A stretch of DNA of 64,000 nucleotides from Massilia oculi (GTDB taxonomy: Bacteria; Pseudomonadota; Gammaproteobacteria; Burkholderiales; Burkholderiaceae_D), in contig NZ_CP029343.1 of NCBI RefSeq assembly GCF_003143515.1, positions 682,001 to 746,000 on the forward strand, written 5' to 3'. Every line of letters begins with the position of its first letter. The stretch's first letter is position 1. A model generated the notes under the pieces. It searched no databases and was not told the DNA's origin. It saw only the letters and a program-made list of their open reading frames with translations. Shown piece by piece: positions 61,784 through 64,000 of the stretch. Made by a program: the position numbers and the translations under genes.

Positions 61784-62485
61784 CTAAGCAAGAGGCGCAA
61801 CGGGGTCCAGGCTGCGCCACAAATACCAAGTAGCAACCGTGCGCCAGGGTTCCCAGTTGGCGGAGACCTCGCGCGCATCGCTGCGCGAGACCGGTTCACC
61901 CGAGAAATAATTTTGGCTGATGCCCTGGATCAGGCCGGGGTCGTCCAGTGGCAGGACGTTCGGCCGCAGCAGATTAAATATCAAAAACATCTCGGCTGTC
62001 CAGCGCGTGATGCCGCGGATCCGGACCAGCTCGGCGATGACGGCTTCGTCATCCATTTCCGACCACAGGTCGGCATGCACCCGCCTGGCCTTGAAATGGT
62101 CGGCCAGGTCGAGGATGTATTCGGTCTTGCGCTTGGACAGGCCGCAGCCCGACAGCTCCACCGCGCCCAGCTTGATCACCTGGCTCGGCGCCAGTTTGGG
62201 ACAGACGGCAAGCAATTTACCCCAGGCCAGGTCGGCCGCCTTCGGCGTCACCTGCTGGCCGACGATCGAACGGGCCAGCGTGATGAAGGGGTCGGGCTGG
62301 CCGCGCAGGTGCAGGTCGCCGAACTGGGGGATCAGCTTGTTCATGATGCGGTCGCGCTGCATCAGTTCGCGCTTGGCCTCGGCCCAGTAGATCGGCACCG
62401 CCAGCGCATCCTGCGCCGGCGATGCCGACGACTCCACGCTGGCGCCTGCGGCGGCGCCGCCGGCCTTGTCCTTGTTGGCTGCCAT
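61784..62485 (-). CDS. DNA-3-methyladenine glycosylase, HhH-GPD family
   Basis: A 233-residue AlkA-like base-excision glycosylase. HhH-GPD features: FITLARSIVGQQVTPKAADL, the helix-hairpin-helix with RIRGITRWTAEMFLIFNLL, and the catalytic Asp in LPLDDPGLIQG. The N-terminal 25 residues are low-complexity Ala/Ser. It overlaps the cysS stop by one base, so it is probably translated with it. Confidence 0.92.
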   Translation of the reverse strand: MAANKDKAGGAAAGASVESSASPAQDALAVPIYWAEAKRELMQRDRIMNKLIPQFGDLHLRGQPDPFITLARSIVGQQVTPKAADLAWGKLLAVCPKLAPSQVIKLGAVELSGCGLSKRKTEYILDLADHFKARRVHADLWSEMDDEAVIAELVRIRGITRWTAEMFLIFNLLRPNVLPLDDPGLIQGISQNYFSGEPVSRSDAREVSANWEPWRTVATWYLWRSLDPVAPLA

Positions 62486-63891
62486 TATGCGCGGCGCCAG
62501 GTCGTTCCGTCGGCCTTGTCTTCCAGGACGATGCCGGCTGCCGTGAGTTCCTTGCGGATCGCGTCGGCCTGGGCGAAGTCGCGTGTGGCCTTGGCGGCCG
62601 CGCGGCGCGCGATCGCGTCCAGGATCGCTGCTTCGTCGAGTCCACTCTCGCCCGGCGTGCCCGCCTGCAGGAAGTCTCGCGGCGTGCGCTCAAGCAGGCC
62701 CAGCACGCCTGCCAGCGCCTTCAATTGGCGTGCAAGGATAAGCGACTGCGCCACCGACTTGCTGCGGTTGACTTCGCTCGCCAGGTCGAACAGCTCGGCC
62801 ACCGCCAGCGGGGTATTGAAATCGTCATCCATCGCTTCGCGGAAACGCTGGGCGTGCGCTTCGTCCCAGTCGACGGCGAGCTCGCCATCGCCCAGGTCGA
62901 TATCGCCGAGCGCCGTGTACAGGCGGGTGAGCGCGCCCCTGGCGTCGTCGATATGGACGTCCGAGTAGTTCAGCGGGCTGCGATAGTGGGCGCGCAGGAT
63001 GAAGAAGCGCACCACTTCGGCGTCGTACTTGGCGAGGACTTCGCGGATGGTGAAGAAGTTGCCCAGCGACTTGGACATCTTTTCGTTATCCACGCGCACG
63101 AAGCCGTTGTGAATCCAGTAGTTGACCATCGGGCCGCCGAAGGCGCCTTCGGATTGCGCGATCTCGTTCTCGTGGTGCGGGAACTGCAGGTCGGCGCCGC
63201 CGCCGTGGATGTCGAAGTGCTCGCCGAGCGTGGCGCAGGACATGGCCGAGCACTCGATGTGCCAGCCCGGACGGCCGCGGCCCCACTGCGAATCCCATTT
63301 CGCTTCCGCCGGCTCGGATTCCTTGGCGGCCTTCCACAGCACGAAGTCGAGCGGATCGCGCTTGGTCGTTTTGACGTCGACGCGCTCGCCGGCGCGCAGG
63401 TCGTCGAGTGACTTGCCCGACAGCTTGCCGTAGCCTTCGAAGCCGCGCACCGCGTAGTTGACGTCGCCTTCCTCGGTTTTATAGGCCAGGCCCTTCTGCT
63501 CGAGCTTCTCGATGATCGACAGCATGTGCGGCACGTATTCGGTGGCGCGCGGCACCACGGTCGGCGGCAGGATGCCGAGCGCGGCCGTGTCTTCGTCCAT
63601 GTATTTCTCGAAGCGCGAGGTCAGCGCACCGATGGTTTCGCCATTCTCGACCGCGCGCTTGATGATCTTGTCGTCGATATCCGTGATGTTCCGCACGTAG
63701 TTGACATCGTAGCCGGACACCATCAGCCAGCGGTACACGACGTCAAAAGCCATCATCATCCGCGCGTGTCCCACGTGGCAGTAATCGTAGACGGTCATGC
63801 CGCACACATACATGCCGACCTTGCCTGCGACCTTGGGAACGAATACCTGCTTGTCACGCGCGAGCGTGTTGTAAATCTTGAGTTGGCTCAT
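62485..63891 (-). CDS. cysS: Cysteinyl-tRNA synthetase
   Basis: A 468-residue class I aminoacyl-tRNA synthetase. Zinc Cys in [20 protein letters not shown] (the HIGH motif is present as HVGH), a His/Cys set in [13 protein letters not shown] and [19 protein letters not shown], and KMSKSLGN. The DALR-type C-terminal helical domain is complete. Normal length. Upstream, 63892-64000 shows no gene I can support. Confidence 0.97.
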   Translation of the reverse strand: MSQLKIYNTLARDKQVFVPKVAGKVGMYVCGMTVYDYCHVGHARMMMAFDVVYRWLMVSGYDVNYVRNITDIDDKIIKRAVENGETIGALTSRFEKYMDEDTAALGILPPTVVPRATEYVPHMLSIIEKLEQKGLAYKTEEGDVNYAVRGFEGYGKLSGKSLDDLRAGERVDVKTTKRDPLDFVLWKAAKESEPAEAKWDSQWGRGRPGWHIECSAMSCATLGEHFDIHGGGADLQFPHHENEIAQSEGAFGGPMVNYWIHNGFVRVDNEKMSKSLGNFFTIREVLAKYDAEVVRFFILRAHYRSPLNYSDVHIDDARGALTRLYTALGDIDLGDGELAVDWDEAHAQRFREAMDDDFNTPLAVAELFDLASEVNRSKSVAQSLILARQLKALAGVLGLLERTPRDFLQAGTPGESGLDEAAILDAIARRAAAKATRDFAQADAIRKELTAAGIVLEDKADGTTWRRA

Positions 63892-64000
63892 TGAATTCCG
63901 TATCGGAAGAGGAGCGCCGGGCGCAGTACAGACCGCAGCCTCCGGCGCAGCAACAGCAATGCTGGTGCGCCCTGGGCGGGTGCGGCGTCGGGTTCGCCTG

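Noticed and set aside
63892..64000. Possible gene start at the right edge
   Set aside because: About 110 bases with no convincing coding signal or motif.

Overview
The window is high-GC DNA from a betaproteobacterium, most likely an Oxalobacteraceae member such as Massilia or a relative. This is judged from the conserved block tRNA-Ser / lysC / tilS / accA / 3-methyladenine glycosylase / cysS at the right end, the Bug-type periplasmic binding protein, and general codon and GC style; no search was run.

Layout. (1) 1-12 kb: a type III secretion gene cluster. The left operon (minus strand) is sctW-sycN-like-sctX-sctY-sctV, the gene order of the Yersinia yopN/tyeA/sycN/yscX/yscY/yscV block. An ECF sigma factor is divergent from it. 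The right operon (minus strand) is a small gene-sctI-sctJ-sctK-sctL-needle-like gene-small gene-sctC. Between them lie two short plus-strand genes and strong terminators. (2) 12.2-24.2 kb: one co-directional type IVb pilus operon of the plasmid R64 thin-pilus kind (pilL/tcpQ-like, pilN, pilO, pilP, small gene, pilQ, pilR, pilS, a second ATPase, pilM, two tandem pilV-like tip pilins, pilT-like lytic transglycosylase), divergent from the sctI operon. (3) 24.2-30.5 kb: gene remnants, then an iron block (Fur box, DUF3649 / PepSY / DUF3325 membrane proteins, and a TonB receptor with its own Fur-like site) around a Mn-type superoxide dismutase preceded by a near-perfect SoxR box. (4) 30.5-40.3 kb: fumarylacetoacetase, alpha/beta hydrolase, a frameshifted Bug protein, a beta-propeller sensor kinase, a quinone oxidoreductase and DedA, with several decayed genes (amidotransferase start, mprF).

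(5) 40.3-57.5 kb: a type VI secretion island. It has a baseplate cluster (tssK divergent from tssE-tssF-tssG) but no sheath, tube, membrane-complex or ClpV genes in the window. It carries a full VgrG followed by a permuted NlpC/P60-like effector and a probable immunity protein, then a VgrG-Rhs chimera with a polymorphic toxin tail, two related toxin-tail/immunity cassettes separated by an IS481-family element, a PAAR protein, a broken AlpA regulator and a multiply broken P4-type integrase. The island ends at a 21-bp copy of the tRNA-Ser 3' end. (6) 57.6-64 kb: tRNA-Ser(GCU) and core housekeeping genes.

The dominant theme is cell-cell and host interaction: T3SS and T4b pilus are transcribed back to back, and an actively remodelled T6SS cargo region has accumulated by recombination at a tRNA. 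The most novel structure is the VgrG-Rhs fusion with its tandem orphan toxin/immunity cassettes.
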